Of a stretch of 64,000 nucleotides of DNA, positions 1-11,180 are shown piece by piece (within the stretch, counting starts at the first letter, position 1; every line of letters starts with the position of its first letter). A program made the translations under genes and the position numbers. The notes beneath the pieces are model-generated. The model searched no databases. It was not told the origin of the DNA and saw nothing but the letters and a program-made list of their open reading frames with translations. The stretch comes from Bimuria novae-zelandiae CBS 107.79 (lineage: Eukaryota > Ascomycota > Dothideomycetes > Pleosporales > Didymosphaeriaceae), in assembly GCA_010015655.1 (NCBI GenBank), contig ML976723.1:184347-248346 (forward strand), read 5' to 3'.

Positions 1-213
1 GGTTTCATCTCATACTTTACCCGGCCTGATGTGGCAAAGACGCACTCAATACTTGCCCGCCATCTAAACAATCTAAGCCAAAAGCATCTTGCTGCTGCCA
101 AGTCTGTGTGGCAGTACTTATACGACTTTCGATTCTGGGCAATTGGAGCAACGACAGCACGCTCTAAGAACGCCAACTACATCTGTTAAATTAATAATAA
201 GGAAGCTAAGGAG

Positions 214-714
214 TTGTTATTCTTTGGTGCCTCTGATGCTGCGTTTGCTGACGATCCTGATACTACTCGAAGCTCATTTGCCTATGTGTTCAAGCTCTAT
301 GGAATGGTTATTGATTGGAAGGCAAAAATTATGAGATCCGTTGCTAAATCGACTACTGAAGCTGAACTATTCGCCCTATCGACTGCTGGCACTGAGTTAT
401 CCTGGTGGATGAACACCTTTGAAGCTATTGGATTCAATCCAGAGGTTCGACCTACGTTGTACTGCGATAACCAGCAAACAGTCTCTATCGCCAATAAGGA
501 CGAAGAAAAGCTCGACACAAAGCTAAGACATATCAAAGTACATCAGATATGGATCCGCGAGCAAGTTGAAGCTGGGAACATTGACGTTACCTGGATAGGA
601 ACTGCTGATATGCCCGCTGATGGATTGACAAAGGCTCTCTCTGACAGTAGCAAGCACGAGCGATTCTTGAAGCAACTAGGAATGACTGATATACGCCACA
701 AGTTGTTGGTGTAG
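214..714 (+). CDS. Copia RNase H domain, open reading frame fragment
   Basis: The frame encodes about 166 residues of the C-terminal RNase H domain of a Ty1/Copia Pol polyprotein, the enzyme that degrades the RNA strand of the RNA:DNA hybrid in reverse transcription. Visible motifs are KSTTEAELFALS near the start, YCDNQQTVSIA in the middle, and RHIKVHQIWIREQV towards the end. Upstream bases 1-213 still read as Pol in other frames, with a frame break and stops before 214, so the polyprotein is broken. The same region at 9880-10400 is riddled with stops. It belongs to the element, not to a host gene. Confidence 0.8.
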   Translation: MLFFGASDAAFADDPDTTRSSFAYVFKLYGMVIDWKAKIMRSVAKSTTEAELFALSTAGTELSWWMNTFEAIGFNPEVRPTLYCDNQQTVSIANKDEEKLDTKLRHIKVHQIWIREQVEAGNIDVTWIGTADMPADGLTKALSDSSKHERFLKQLGMTDIRHKLLV

Positions 715-845
715 AGGATAAGCTTGTTACGTCTATCGTCCCATGATAGAGTACTTCCTAGGGAGGTGCACTGGAGGCCCTCTGTCCACTCATTTTGCAT
801 TACTCTACTTGACAGCACTCCGCTAACTTTGTGCTGTGGGAGGTG

Positions 846-994
846 TGTTAGAGTGGAGTACGGTATCACATGATACAAACCTGATGTAGACTAGTTGCTG
901 ATCACGATTCTGCTACTTAAGCAGTTTCTCCGTTTAGCCTGTTACAATCAACTCAGTCTCTCATTCCTACTTGCTACCCATCTTATCCCTTACA
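846..994 (+). repeat. Copia-1 LTR (3' LTR of the left element)
   Basis: The 149-bp repeat starts TGTTAGAGTGGAG and ends CTTATCCCTTACA (TG...CA). Related copies lie at 2141-2293 and 10549-10700. Confidence 0.85.
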
Positions 995-2140
995 GATTCT
1001 TAATCGTTATGGCGTTTAACTATCTATAATCTATATAGAGTCGTAGCCTGCTGTCCTTCTTGCGAATAAAGAGTATAGGGAAGGCCGTAGGGCTCTAACT
1101 AGGCCGCTATTTCCTAGAGCGCAGGTTCTTCTAGATAAGCTCCTTTAACTCTTTTTCTTATTTATATATAAGGGGCCTTAGGCGCTCTAGCCGTAGCTTA
1201 GCTCTTTCTACTAGTGGTATCTTATAATCCTACTCCTTATATTTAGGTAGGACAGTCTCGTCGTATTCCTTAAATAGGTCTACGAATTCCTTATATTCTT
1301 CTAGTAGACTAGGGTTGTCTAGGACTATTTTAGTCTTTTAGACCTATATATAGTGCACCTGCCCTAGGTGTTGCTTTAAGATTCTGTCTATCTTGTATAC
1401 TAATATTTCTTGTATCTTAGATAGTCAGCTCTCCTTCCTTGTCTAAGGTTTTCGTGGAGTTTCCCTTCTACTAGGGCTCTCCTGAGCCATCGCTGGTGGC
1501 CTACGAGGAAGGATCGTTTGTTTAATCTAGTCTATTTATAGATTGTATTACTCTAGCTATTTATATCTTATAATAGCTTTAATGTCTCCTATCTCTGTAA
1601 TGGTGAAAACATGTTAGCTTTCTAGGCCTTTAATATTAACTTATACCAGCGCCGTCTTAAGGCGTAGCTGACCATTACTATATCCTTATAATTAGGTCCT
1701 GTCCGCAAGTCCTATTTGCAGCGGTATCCTTTTATTACGATATAGCATATTATATTTCTCGACTACTTATAGGGCGATTAGACACGCGTCTGCCCCTGGG
1801 TTAATTAGTGCTATAACACGATGTCTATGCACTATAATATCTTTAATTAAGCGTTTTTTAATTTGGCGAGTGTCTACTTAATAAGCTATAATAATTATAC
1901 TATTACTAGTGTGGCTTGTTGCCTAGTAATAATTTAGTTTTTTAAGTCTTTAGACTCGTTTTAGACCCCCTATAAGGCCTCTGCCTCTTAGATCTAACCT
2001 TTAAGTCGTGCTAGCTTTAAGACTTCCTTAACTTAGTGCTACTTATATCGCTATCGATACAGGGCGTAAGTCTCTTTAATCCTATCGGATTCGTATACTC
2101 CTTAATTCCCATGTTGTGGGCAATTTAGAGTAAGGTATTC
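995..2140 (-). mobile_element. Ty3/Gypsy retrotransposon fragment, RIP-degraded
   Basis: Read on the minus strand, the segment around 1020-1330 gives a recognisable start of a Gypsy reverse transcriptase: a YKEFVDLF-type segment, an ELKELI segment, and then FPILFIRKKD followed by a LYIDYR-like piece. Stops are frequent and are mostly TAG/TAA, as expected after CpA-to-TpA mutation. The part at 1500-2100 should be the protease/linker upstream of RT but I cannot assign it residue by residue. No LTRs are seen, so this is a truncated remnant caught between two Copia elements. Confidence 0.6.
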
Positions 2141-2293
2141 TGTTAGAGTGGAGTAAGATATCACATGATATCACCAACCTGATGTAGACTAGTTGCTAAT
2201 CATGATTCTGCTACTTAAGCAGTTTCTCTATTCAGCTTATTACAATTAACTTAGTTACTTATTCCTACTTGCTACCCTATCTTATCCCTTATA
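2141..2293 (+). repeat. Copia-1 5' LTR
   Basis: It starts TGTTAGAGTGGAGTAAG and ends CTTATCCCTTATA. The final CA has become TA, a RIP-type change. It is followed by the gag region. Confidence 0.85.
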
Positions 2294-2530
2294 GTTATAA
2301 GCCCGGCCTACGCTTAATCTAACTGCAGTTTACCTACTTACTACGCACACGCTTTCCACGACGGAGATTAACTTAACAAGCTCTAGTTTACTATAATAAG
2401 TAATAAGGAGGACGAGCTAATCGTTAAGGAAACGATTATCCTTAACAAGCTAAGCGATTGGTCGAAGTGGATCTTTCTACGAAAGAGGACCGCTGAGGCA
2501 TATAAGATCTGGGATTATTGCAACCTAGAT

Positions 2531-3294
2531 TTGGCAATAGATACTGTTAAGAAGATCTATAGTGAAAAACCTAAGGAGCGGCTACTACGCTCATTTAAAA
2601 AGGTTATACCCAACGAGAATTTAAGCATTGTCCAGGGCGACAATAATATTGAACCTAACAAACTTACAAGACCTGAACGAGAGGACTACACCTTCTGGCA
2701 TAGGTTCTACGCAACAAAGCTGGTAGCCTGGTAAAAGAAGGAGAACGCTCTTAATAACTTAACACGGGAGATTATAAGGATAATTACTAGCAGGTATATC
2801 CTAGTTATTAAGGATGCTAAAACACCGTATAAATAGCTTACATAACTTAAGAAGATATTCTATATGTTAGTAGTAGAGCGCAAGTATAAGTTGCTTAAGT
2901 AGTACGACAAGATTAAGAAGGTTCTATAATAATAAAAAATAGATACTTAGTACGAGAGCTATATCACTATCCTTCGTAATATAATTAAACTAAAGCTACC
3001 TAAGGTCTAGGACTATCGCGCACAGCAGGACTTTCTCTGCGTAATTAAGGGAATTAACAAGTCCTTTGTCACGCACGAAATTCAGGAGATTACGCGAGCT
3101 AAGATGAATAGAACGCCTTACATTGGTCCTGTGGAACTAGTAGAGAACTATCGACGCTTTCAACGCACTATAAACCCTGTTGCGTTAGCACTAGAAACAT
3201 ACGCGGTTCTAGGCCGACCGAATACCGCCCCCAACACCAAACGTACAGTTACCTGCATTTGCGGAGAACAGCACTTATTTAAGCAGTGCTGCTA
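2531..3294 (+). pseudogene. Copia-1 gag remnant with zinc knuckle, broken by stops and a transposon
   Basis: The open pieces at 2531-2734 and 3104-3294 belong to a Copia Gag (nucleocapsid) protein. The second piece ends with a CCHC-type zinc knuckle (CICGEQHLFKQC), used to bind the element's RNA. Between the pieces the frame has many TAG/TAA stops. A pogo-like element is inserted a few bases after the last knuckle cysteine, at a TA dinucleotide (3293-3294), and the host frame resumes at 5225. The reading is a RIP-inactivated gag that was interrupted by a cut-and-paste element. Confidence 0.75.
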
Positions 3295-5222
3295 AGTCGG
3301 GCACCCTATTTTCGGACACCCCCCATTTTCGGACACCCCACCAAATTTCGCCGCTGCCACTAATCTAGGTTGCAAATGTGCTCACAACTTCGTGAAATAA
3401 ATTTGTAAAAATATTAAAAAAATTATATTTAAAGCATTTTAATCGCTTTCTTTGTCTACACTTAAATCACGATTAAGATACCGTCGTGTTAGTTGTTAAT
3501 TCCGTGCTAAGCGTCGAACTAATAATTACTTTACTTCCTTATTAGAGCTACTTTCCTCCTTTATAATAATAACCTCTTGCTTTGCACTTCTTACCTTACC
3601 AATACGTTAAGAAGGATCTTAATTAGTTTAAGAGAGAACCTCTGCAAGATTCGCGAAGAGATTATTTAGATTAGTTACGACTTTACGACGTTTTAGTAAG
3701 TTAGCTTGTTTAAGCTACTCGTGCAAGAAAGCAATCTTACAATCTTACATAGTAATTACTATTAAGGTATAGTTAAACGCCGTGGTAGTAAGCCGAACAC
3801 ATTGTCGTGTAGTTAGTAAGAAGTCCTTTCTAGAAAACAGCTTTACAACATCCCTGCCGCGTTTTGGCGTCCTGATATCCTTGGTAGAAGGGGGTGGTGT
3901 GGACGGCCGTTCGCGAACCACCACCCAGCGAGAACCTAAGGGCTTATTTACGCTCTTAGGGTATAGCCCTGTTGCCTTCCACCCGGATCAGACGCACTGC
4001 TCTCGAAGACCGATTTTACGCGCTTCTGCATAAAATTCGAGAAACTTAGCCTTCCTAAGCTTCGTTTAATCCGTCTAAGCCATATATTCGCCGACGAAGC
4101 GCCGATACGCTGCCTTTAGGCTCGAGAAACAGCCTAGATCTAAAGGCTGGAGTATATATAAAGTATAGGCAGGGAAAAAGAGCAAGTAGACATTATTTAG
4201 GTAATATATAGCTATAAACATATCTAAGGTATAACTGCTATAGCTATCCACGATAAGCAACCGTGCCTTAGACAGATTATCTAGCTTAGTCTAGGGCAAA
4301 AACACCTTCTCTAGCTACTCGACAGCGATGTCATTACTCGTCCATCTATTTTGCGAGAAGGTAATATGCTAGCCAGGATTCTAAGCTAAAAACTCCTGCT
4401 TAAACCACTGCTCCTGGATGCTCTTAGCCTTAAAGATGACAAGGGGGTCCAGAACGACGCTAAGCGCAGAGATACACTCTACTATAGAGGTCTACGTACG
4501 GTAATTTATTGTCTTAACCGGTACGGCGTTAGGGTTCTCCTGTGAGGAGCCTATAACAAGCCTATTAACTCCCTAGCCCTCTATAATACCGCCCTCGTCG
4601 GCGTTGTACCTGCGCCGGGGGGGGATCCAGCTTATAGTTTTGTACAGGTTAAATAAGTACCTAATATTTTCTAGAGTGGCCTTATTTATGCGTTCCTAGC
4701 TAGTTTAGTAACCTAATTTTAACTTAATAGCGGGGTGGCGCTATAAAAAGTGGCTAGTCTACTTCTTCCCTAGGTTCTTATAGTCACCTTCTCGCTTAAG
4801 AATAATAATTACGATAGCTTACACTTGCGCATGCGTTAGCGCGTAACTAAAGGCCTCTTACTAGAGAATCTATTTCTCTAAGTGCTCTTCTTAGACAGGT
4901 ATAAGTTGCTATACACCTTCGTAGGCATGCCTATAAGATTAGGCACTATTAAAGCGGCGGCGAAGAGTGGTGCGTAGTACACCATGCCGGGTAGTAGTAG
5001 TGGCTAAAGCGACCCTAGATTTAAGGTCTACAAGTGCATTCTAGACATCTTCTTCTATATATCTAGCTATTCGAAGACGGAGAAAACGATGCGAAAATTA
5101 TTTTTAAAATTAATAAAGAATTAAGTTTTATAGAGTTAATATTTAGTCGTAGTGCATAGTAGGGGAGCGAGGTTGCGGGGCTGTCCAGAAATAAGGGGTA
5201 TCCAAAAATAGGGTGCCCGACT
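3295..5222 (-). mobile_element. pogo/Fot1-like DNA transposon, RIP-degraded, inserted in Copia gag
   Basis: The 1,928-bp element has terminal inverted repeats beginning AGTCGGGCACCCTATTTTCGG, flanked by TA at 3293-3294 and 5223-5224. The left end repeats the motif ATTTTCGGACACCCC twice. A minus-strand open piece at 4075-4260 reads as part of a DDE_1 transposase with the family signature LQPLDLGCFSSLKAAYRRF, which follows the second catalytic Asp region. The rest of the transposase is full of stops. Terminal repeats, TA duplication and transposase type all agree with Fot1/pogo within Tc1/mariner. It is not autonomous now. Confidence 0.88.
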
Positions 5223-5329
5223 TATATGGTGCCTTCTCTCTAACCTGCTAAATAGAAATCCGACCCAGCCGTTTTAGCCGAGTTTAACAGAGTGAGGAAA
5301 TTGGGCAAAGGTAACCCTCTACTGTGGTA

Positions 5330-6630
5330 TCAGGCAAAAGTGAGGTAAGTGGCCCGCGCACAATAGGGGTGTCGCCAAGATACCAAGCCATGTAAATTTC
5401 GCACGCTTATCCTCTTTTATGTATAAATTTCAGTACCTAGTGTGACCACCTTTCGCATTAATTACAGCCTGGCATCTAGCTGGCATGCTCTCGACGAGCT
5501 CCCTAAATATTTTACTTCTAATCAAGTCCCACGCTTCCTGTATAATATTATATAGCTAGCTATATATACGCTGCTTACCCCTAGGTAGATTAAGATAATA
5601 CTACTTAATATAGTCCTTTATCTTATTCTACACTGCCTCGATTGGGTTGAGATCTGGCGAGAACGCTGGCTAAAAGATAGGGTAAATTCCTCTTAATTAA
5701 AGCTCTTTAATTATGTAAGCAGTAGCGTGCCCAGGAGCGCTATCTTATATAAATTAAAGATATAGATTAAGGCATAGCTATCCGTAAACGAGAGGTACAA
5801 CTCTCTTATAATAGCTCTCTTTATTAATACTCTTCTATTCCTTCTCCTAGAACACTGACGGCCCCTTTATTATACCTAAGAAGCAACCCCAGAACATCTA
5901 GCCACGCTTTTTACGTAGTTTCTTAACGACATAGAAGGGATCTAATTCCTCTCTAGGGCGCCTAGTAACCTACTTCTTACGATGCTAGTTACTAGTTACC
6001 TAAGTTTTGTCGCTCTAGAGGATTATATACTACTGCTAGGGAGACTAGTTAGCGTGAGCTTTTGCCTACGCGAGGCGTAGCTAACGATTCTTCTTAGTAA
6101 GAGGAGGCTTAGTAAGAGTAACGTGGCGAGTATACCCCCTACTTTATAAAATATTCTAAATTACGTATTTACTAACGCCCTAGTAAGTAAAGGGACCCTT
6201 TATAAGGCGTAGGAAACTTATCTGCCTCCCCTCTTAAGAGGATTTAACAAATTCTTTAAGCTAGTCTACTTATTTATTTATAAGGAAGGGTAGATAACTA
6301 GTGCGCTTCTTTAGCGTGACGCGTGCGCTAGTAATTACGCAGGCAACTTATTTCTCTAAGACCTTAAGAAGGTTAGTAATAAACAGGTAAGTGTGCCTAG
6401 CTAGACGCAAGGTGCGTATCTAGAGGCGTTAGTCGCGAGTAAGGTATCGACGAGTTGGTGTTAATAGGGGAGACATTATGGTAATGTTATAGTAGACAGC
6501 ACGCGACAGAGGTACAAGTATTATTATATAAATTACATAGAGCTAATAGTATTTCTATTTAGTGGCGTCCGTTTTATATTGAGTTAGGCATCCCTGCTGT
6601 GCGCGGGCCACTCACCTTACTTTTGCCTAA
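5330..6630 (-). mobile_element. Tc1/mariner-like DNA transposon, RIP-degraded, inserted in Copia-1
   Basis: This 1,301-bp element has inverted ends (left TCAGGCAAAAGTGAGGTAAG; right, reverse complement, TTAGGCAAAAGTAAGGTGAG) that extend through a shared GTGGCCCGCGCACA, flanked by TA at 5328-5329 and 6631-6632. On the minus strand near 5635-5675 it encodes FSPDLNPIE, the signature around the second catalytic Asp of Tc1-type DDE transposases. Other parts carry many stops. The element lies 107 bp right of the pogo element, in the gag-protease stretch of the Copia host. Confidence 0.85.
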
Positions 6631-8361
6631 TACCATAGTAAGCGCAGCTCTGTTTATAGCTAAAAAGAAAGCTAGCGAAAAAGCAGCTACTACTAATAAA
6701 AATTCTACTAACAAGAATAATTTCTCACTAGATACTGGACATCCTCCATTAAACGCGCAAAACTTAACAGGAGTAGTTATATAATAGCAAGATAGCTAGA
6801 ATATAGCTTAGGTTGTTACTCTACTTAGTATAGCTGCTGTTTAGCAGCCTCCACTATTAATTAACAAGTGGATTCTTAATCCAGGATCTAATCTTCACGT
6901 CACGAACCATCGACTAAAGACTTAGGAAAAGATCTAAGACAGGCACTTATATAATATCCTGCTAGCGGGCACGTAAGCCCTGTAGATACATAAGTAGGGA
7001 AACGTTAAGTTGCTTGTTAATACTCCCACCGGCGAACGTTAAGTAACTATTATATAGGTAGCACTTATCCCTACGTTTTTTACGTTAGTAGTGTCACTAT
7101 CTCGCTGTTAATCAGTTGGTATTAAGTTTAACTTAGGACGTAGCTGTCTCTATCTAAGGAGCGCTCTAATGGACATATTCTATACACTTAATAAGCAGGG
7201 TGGCCATTGGGTTATAGACTCTAACAAGGCAACACGCCCGAACGCATTAGAGTTATATATATTCGCGATTTAATTGAAACCAAGCTATATAGAGCGCAAG
7301 CCTCTACATGTCACCCCTATAGAAGCTTATTAGATGCTAGCTCATGCAGGACGACGCGTAATTAAACACCTAGAGTAGGCAGTAGATGGTATCAAGCTCG
7401 TTACTGGCCCCCAGGCCTTGTAATAGAAGGAATGTGAGAATTGCATTAACTTAAAGCTCTTTAAGATTATTAGTCGACGCCCTTAACGCGAGCCTGCGAC
7501 ACGCCTTTTAAATAAATTAGTATTAACCTTGTATAGCTTAGAAAGACTAGTGAAGCTTGCTATAACGGGGATAAATAGCTATTACACGCTGTGTATTAAT
7601 ATAGCAGATACTATTTAGGGAAGACTCTTCGTAATAAGACAAAAGCCACCCTTACACGCACTGTTCGACAAATGCTAGTATAGATATATACCTAATTTAA
7701 CGCTATTATTGTATATATTTATTATGATAATAAAAAGGGTTTTGCTAATCTATAGGATATCTTTAAAGACCTGGGCATCGCAGTTAAGCCTCGTGCTATT
7801 AGAGCGGAAGAAATAACTGGCCTTACTAAGAAGGCTGGCAATCTTATTATTATAATAGCTAGGACCCTGCGAATTGTAGCACATTTGCCTAAGACGCTAA
7901 CAAACGAGCTGTGCCTAATAGCCATGTACATACTTAATTAATTACTAATAGAAGCTACTAATTAGAAGACACCCTATAAAGTTATGCGTAAGGTGAAGCT
8001 ATCTCTAGCGCACGTAGACGTTATTAGAGCGAAGGCTCTATTTCGAGATACGAAAGTAGCCAAAGGTGATAAGCTTAAATCGCGAGCAATCACTAGATGG
8101 CTGGTTGGATACGAAGGAACAAACATCTTTCGCATCTAGGTCCTAGGAAGCGATAGGGTTGTTCGAACCCGAGACGTCGTTTTCCTACGGTAATGGTACT
8201 CTCCGCTAGAATCTTAGCTTTTGACTAAGGAGGAACGACATGTGGTTACTATCCTTAATATTAACTTATCGGACGAGGAAGAAGACCCTATTATTAAGTA
8301 GATCTATTATAATATAACACTTTGTTAACTAACAGTTGAGGATGCTGCTAAAAAAGAAGAG

Positions 8362-8445
8362 GCTATTAAGCAGGATAAGGCTAAAATGCAAATTTAGGAG
8401 GAAGCTATTAAGCAGGATAAGGCCGAAGTGCAAATTTAGCAGGAA
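8362..8445 (+). repeat. 42-bp tandem repeat in the Copia-1 integrase-RT linker
   Basis: Two copies of a 42-bp unit starting GCTATTAAGCAGGATAAGG, which would encode a charged 14-residue repeat, lie in the spacer between integrase and reverse transcriptase. The copies differ at a few positions. Confidence 0.7.
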
Positions 8446-8646
8446 GCTACTAGAGGACTACTTACACCTTAAGAAACGCTAGTACTAATTACTCTAGATC
8501 GATTAGCCTCAACACGTACTTAACTAAAAGGCTGGAGAGAGATTGCTCCTAGAGATACTACGCCAAACTGCCGCCAGAACAATGCTCTAAGACGAATAAA
8601 CCCTAGTATTGCTGCAGATAATATTGTTCTAGGGTCCCGTTGCCGG

Positions 8647-8700
8647 GGAGGTGGTAAAGAAGATGATACGCCTGGAGGTGGTAAAGAAGACGATATGCCT
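8647..8700 (+). repeat. 27-bp tandem repeat in the Copia-1 integrase-RT linker
   Basis: Two copies of a 27-bp unit beginning GGAGGTGGTAAAGAAGA (Gly/Lys/Asp-rich when translated), with two base differences between copies. Confidence 0.7.
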
Positions 8701-8849
8701 GGAGACCACTTTAGTACGCACGCGTCTCTGTACTAGTAAATATTTACTACGGCAATCGTGCAACCGCCCCTAAAGAAAGAGTAGAAGGTTTACTATAATT
8801 AGCTTCCGCCGCTATTAAAGAACTAAGTTAAGGTTAAATCCCGCCCTAA

Positions 8850-9500
8850 TGCTAATAAGTGGTTCGCTACTACAGATAAGGAAATTAAGGAGCAGCTCCA
8901 CAAAGGTGTATTTAAGAGGGTGAAAGATAATGTGAAGGAGCACCTAGATGCTAAGACTCTGCTACTAATATAGGTTTTCACGTACAAGCTTGATGCTGAT
9001 GGCTACTTGACTAGCTACAAGGCTCGCCTAGTTGTGAGAGGAGATCTCTAGATGACTTGGGATGATACCTACGCAGCTACCCTCGCGGCTTGAACGCTTC
9101 GCTTCCTTATCGCTATTATGTGCGCCTTTGGACTCCTTGCCTACCAGTACGACGTCAAGAATGCTTTTCTCAATGTGTACCTGGCCCGACTTTGTTATGT
9201 CTGGACTCTAGATGGGTTCTGAGACAGGCTAGGCAATATGATGCGATTACGCCGAGCACTGTATGGGCTTAAGAATGCTCTAGCACTATGGCACAAACAC
9301 TTAAAGAAGACACTTGTTAATATAGGCTTTACGCAAGTAAAGGGTATCCCTTACCTTTTTACTAATAGCAAGCTAATACTATTCTACTATGTAGATGATA
9401 TTGTTGTCCTTTTCCGCAAAGGCAATTAGCAACATTATTAATAGTTTAAACGCGGGTTTATAAAACGATACGAGACACGGAGCTTAGGAGAACTAGGTTA
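8850..9500 (+). pseudogene. Copia-1 reverse transcriptase remnant
   Basis: This stretch encodes the Copia reverse transcriptase, which would copy element RNA into DNA. Recognisable pieces in order are YKARLVVRGD, an AYQYDVKNAFLN segment with the first catalytic Asp, LRRALYGLKNALALWHKHL, and YVDDIVVLF with the catalytic Asp pair. Open pieces lie at 9090-9272 (in a shifted frame) and 9238-9429, but stops and at least one frame change break the chain. It is part of the dead element at 2141-10700. Confidence 0.8.
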
Positions 9501-10548
9501 GTTCCTAGGAATACGCATTATTAGAGACTATGTGAAAGGTAAAGTCTAGATAATTTAAGACTCCTATATCGCAAAAGTCTGCCACGACCATAATCTCCTT
9601 TAAGAAAGCTAACACCCTAAGGTCCCTCTACGCGAGTCTTATCTGCCCCTAAGTATAGATAAACTGAACGAGGAGCGTACCCGCCTATATTAGATCCTAG
9701 TTAGATGCCTGGGTTTTATCTTATACTTTACCTAGCCTGATGTGGCAAAGGCGCACTTAATACTTGCCCGCTATCTTAATAATCTAAGTTAAAAGTATCT
9801 TGCTGCCGTTAAGTCTGTGTGGTAGTACTTATATGACTTTTAATTCTAGGCAATTGGAGCATTAGCAGCACGCTCTAAGAACGCTAACTATATCTATTAA
9901 GTTAATAATAAGGAAGCTAAGGAGTTGTTATTCTTTAGTGCCTCTAATGCTACGTTTACTAATAATTCTAATACTGCCCAAAGCTCTTTTGCCTATGTGT
10001 TTAAGCTCTATAGAATGGTTATTAATTAGAAGGTAAAAATCATGAGATCTATTGCTAAATTAACTACTAAGGCGGAACTATTTGCCCTATCAACTACTAG
10101 CACCGAGTTATCCTGGTGGATGAATACCTTTAAAGCTATTGGGTTTAATCCAGAGGTTCGACCTATATTGTACTGCGATAACTAGCAAACGGTCTCTATC
10201 GCGAACAAGGATAAAGAAAAGCTTAATATAAAGCTTTGACATATTAAAGTGCATTAGATGTGGATCCGCGAGCAAGTTTAAGCCAGGAATATAGACGTTA
10301 CCTAGATAGGAACTACTAATATGCCCGCTAATGGATTAACGAAGTCTCTCTCTGATATTAGTAAGTATAAGCAATTTTTAAGGTAATTAGGAATAACTAA
10401 TATCCGCTAACACAGTGTTAGTTTCGAGGAGGATAGGTTTGTTACATGATAGAGTTTTTCCTAGGGAGGTGCCTAAGAGGCCCTTTGTTTACTTGTTTTG
10501 CTTTATTCTACCTAACAGCACTCCGTTACCTTTGTGCTATAGGAGGTG

Positions 10549-10700
10549 TGTTAGAGTAGAATACGATATTATATGATATTACTAACCTGATGTAGACTAG
10601 TTGCTGATTATGATTCTGCTACTTAAGCAGTTTCTCTGTTCAGCTTGTTATAATCAACTCAGTCACTTATTCCTACTTGCTACCCTACCTATCCCTTACA
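10549..10700 (+). repeat. Copia-1 3' LTR
   Basis: It begins TGTTAGAGTAGAATACG and ends CTATCCCTTACA. Directly after it, at 10701, coding sequence of the MFS transporter resumes. Confidence 0.85.
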
Positions 10701-10984
10701 TATCTGCTTACCTATGCTGGTATTTCTCCCTGGGCGTTATCTGTAGATAAGCTTACGTCTGTGGGCAGGCTTCCTCGTTATAGGAGCGAGATTAAGTGAT
10801 CTCATGGGTTGCAAAGGTTGCCTTACCACCGCTATTGCAATATTTACAATATTCTCTGGCGGTTGCGGTGCGGCGCAAAGCAGCGTTCAGTTGTACGCAC
10901 TCTATTATCTTTTTGATGAGCACGTGTAACACCATTCTTAGGATAACCTTGCGCGCTTTTCAAGGATTGGGCGGCTCCGGTATG
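10701..10984 (+). pseudogene. MFS transporter (DHA2-like) gene, 5' fragment between two retrotransposons
   Basis: Three exon pieces can be joined by consensus introns at 10720-10768 and 10893-10941 (49 nt each). They give YLLTYAGF, then VIGARLSDLMG and GCGAAQSSVQL, then RAFQGLGGSGM. These match transmembrane segments 2-4 of drug:H+ antiporter (DHA2-type) MFS proteins, including the conserved loop after TM2 (ARLSD..G) and the R..QG.GG motif of TM4. The first bases abut the 3' LTR of Copia-1. The sequence before YLLTYAG is not in the window. The piece stops at GTATG, where Copia-2 begins, and continues at 16542. Confidence 0.85.
10980..10984. repeat. Target site duplication GTATG (left)
   Basis: The five bases GTATG before the Copia-2 LTR are repeated at 16542-16546 just after the other LTR. 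Both copies lie in the same codons of the MFS gene. Confidence 0.9.
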
Positions 10985-11180
10985 TGTGAACTAAATAACT
11001 CCTGTATATCCCCCTCTGCCACTAGAGGTAAGCTATCTCCTATATACCCAGGCGTAAACATCCTAGATAACTGGCAAACAGCAAACAAAAGGAAAATAAG
11101 CCATCAGCTCGGTGGTAAACATTAAAAATAAACAAAAGGAAAACAAGCCATCAGCTTAGTGGCAAACATCAAACCTCACA
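10985..11180 (-). repeat. Copia-2 3' LTR
   Basis: The 196-bp LTR on the plus strand runs from TGTGAACTAAATAACTCC to CATCAAACCTCACA. Compared with the copy at 16364-16541 it has T in place of C at 11055, 11116, 11123, 11129 and 11157. Each is a CpA-to-TpA change. Confidence 0.93.

Larger units (their letters stand above)
1..994 (+). mobile_element. Ty1/Copia retrotransposon, 3' part (RNase H plus 3' LTR), lightly mutated
   Basis: This is the 3' end of a Copia element whose 5' part lies outside the window. An open frame at 214-714 encodes the RNase H module with the typical Copia features KSTTEAELFALS, a DNQ motif and the D-rich 'ADGLTK' end. The LTR follows at 846-994. Bases 1-994 align closely with 9712-10700 of the second Copia copy, where most differences are C-to-T or G-to-A. 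This copy is therefore much less affected by RIP. The RNase H is on a truncated element in this window, so no function is claimed. Confidence 0.9.
2141..10700 (+). mobile_element. LTR-to-LTR Ty1/Copia retrotransposon (Copia-1), RIP-degraded, with two nested DNA transposons
   Basis: A plus-strand Copia element runs between LTRs at 2141-2293 and 10549-10700. Order of remnants: gag about 2340-3294 with a C-terminal zinc knuckle, protease near 6870-6910 (WILNPGSNLHVTNH-like, active D changed), GAG-preintegrase near 7330-7460, integrase 7500-8200, reverse transcriptase 8850-9500 (YVDDIVVLF at about 9389-9418), RNase H 9880-10400. Stops, mainly TAG/TAA, interrupt every domain, so it is dead. The inserts at 3295-5222 and 5330-6630 account for about 3.2 kb of its length. 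The 5-bp flanks (TATTC on the left, TATCT on the right) do not match perfectly. Confidence 0.88.

Noticed and set aside
3782..4033. 83-codon plus-strand frame inside the pogo element
   Set aside because: It lies opposite the transposase and shows no transposase or host features. Chance frame.
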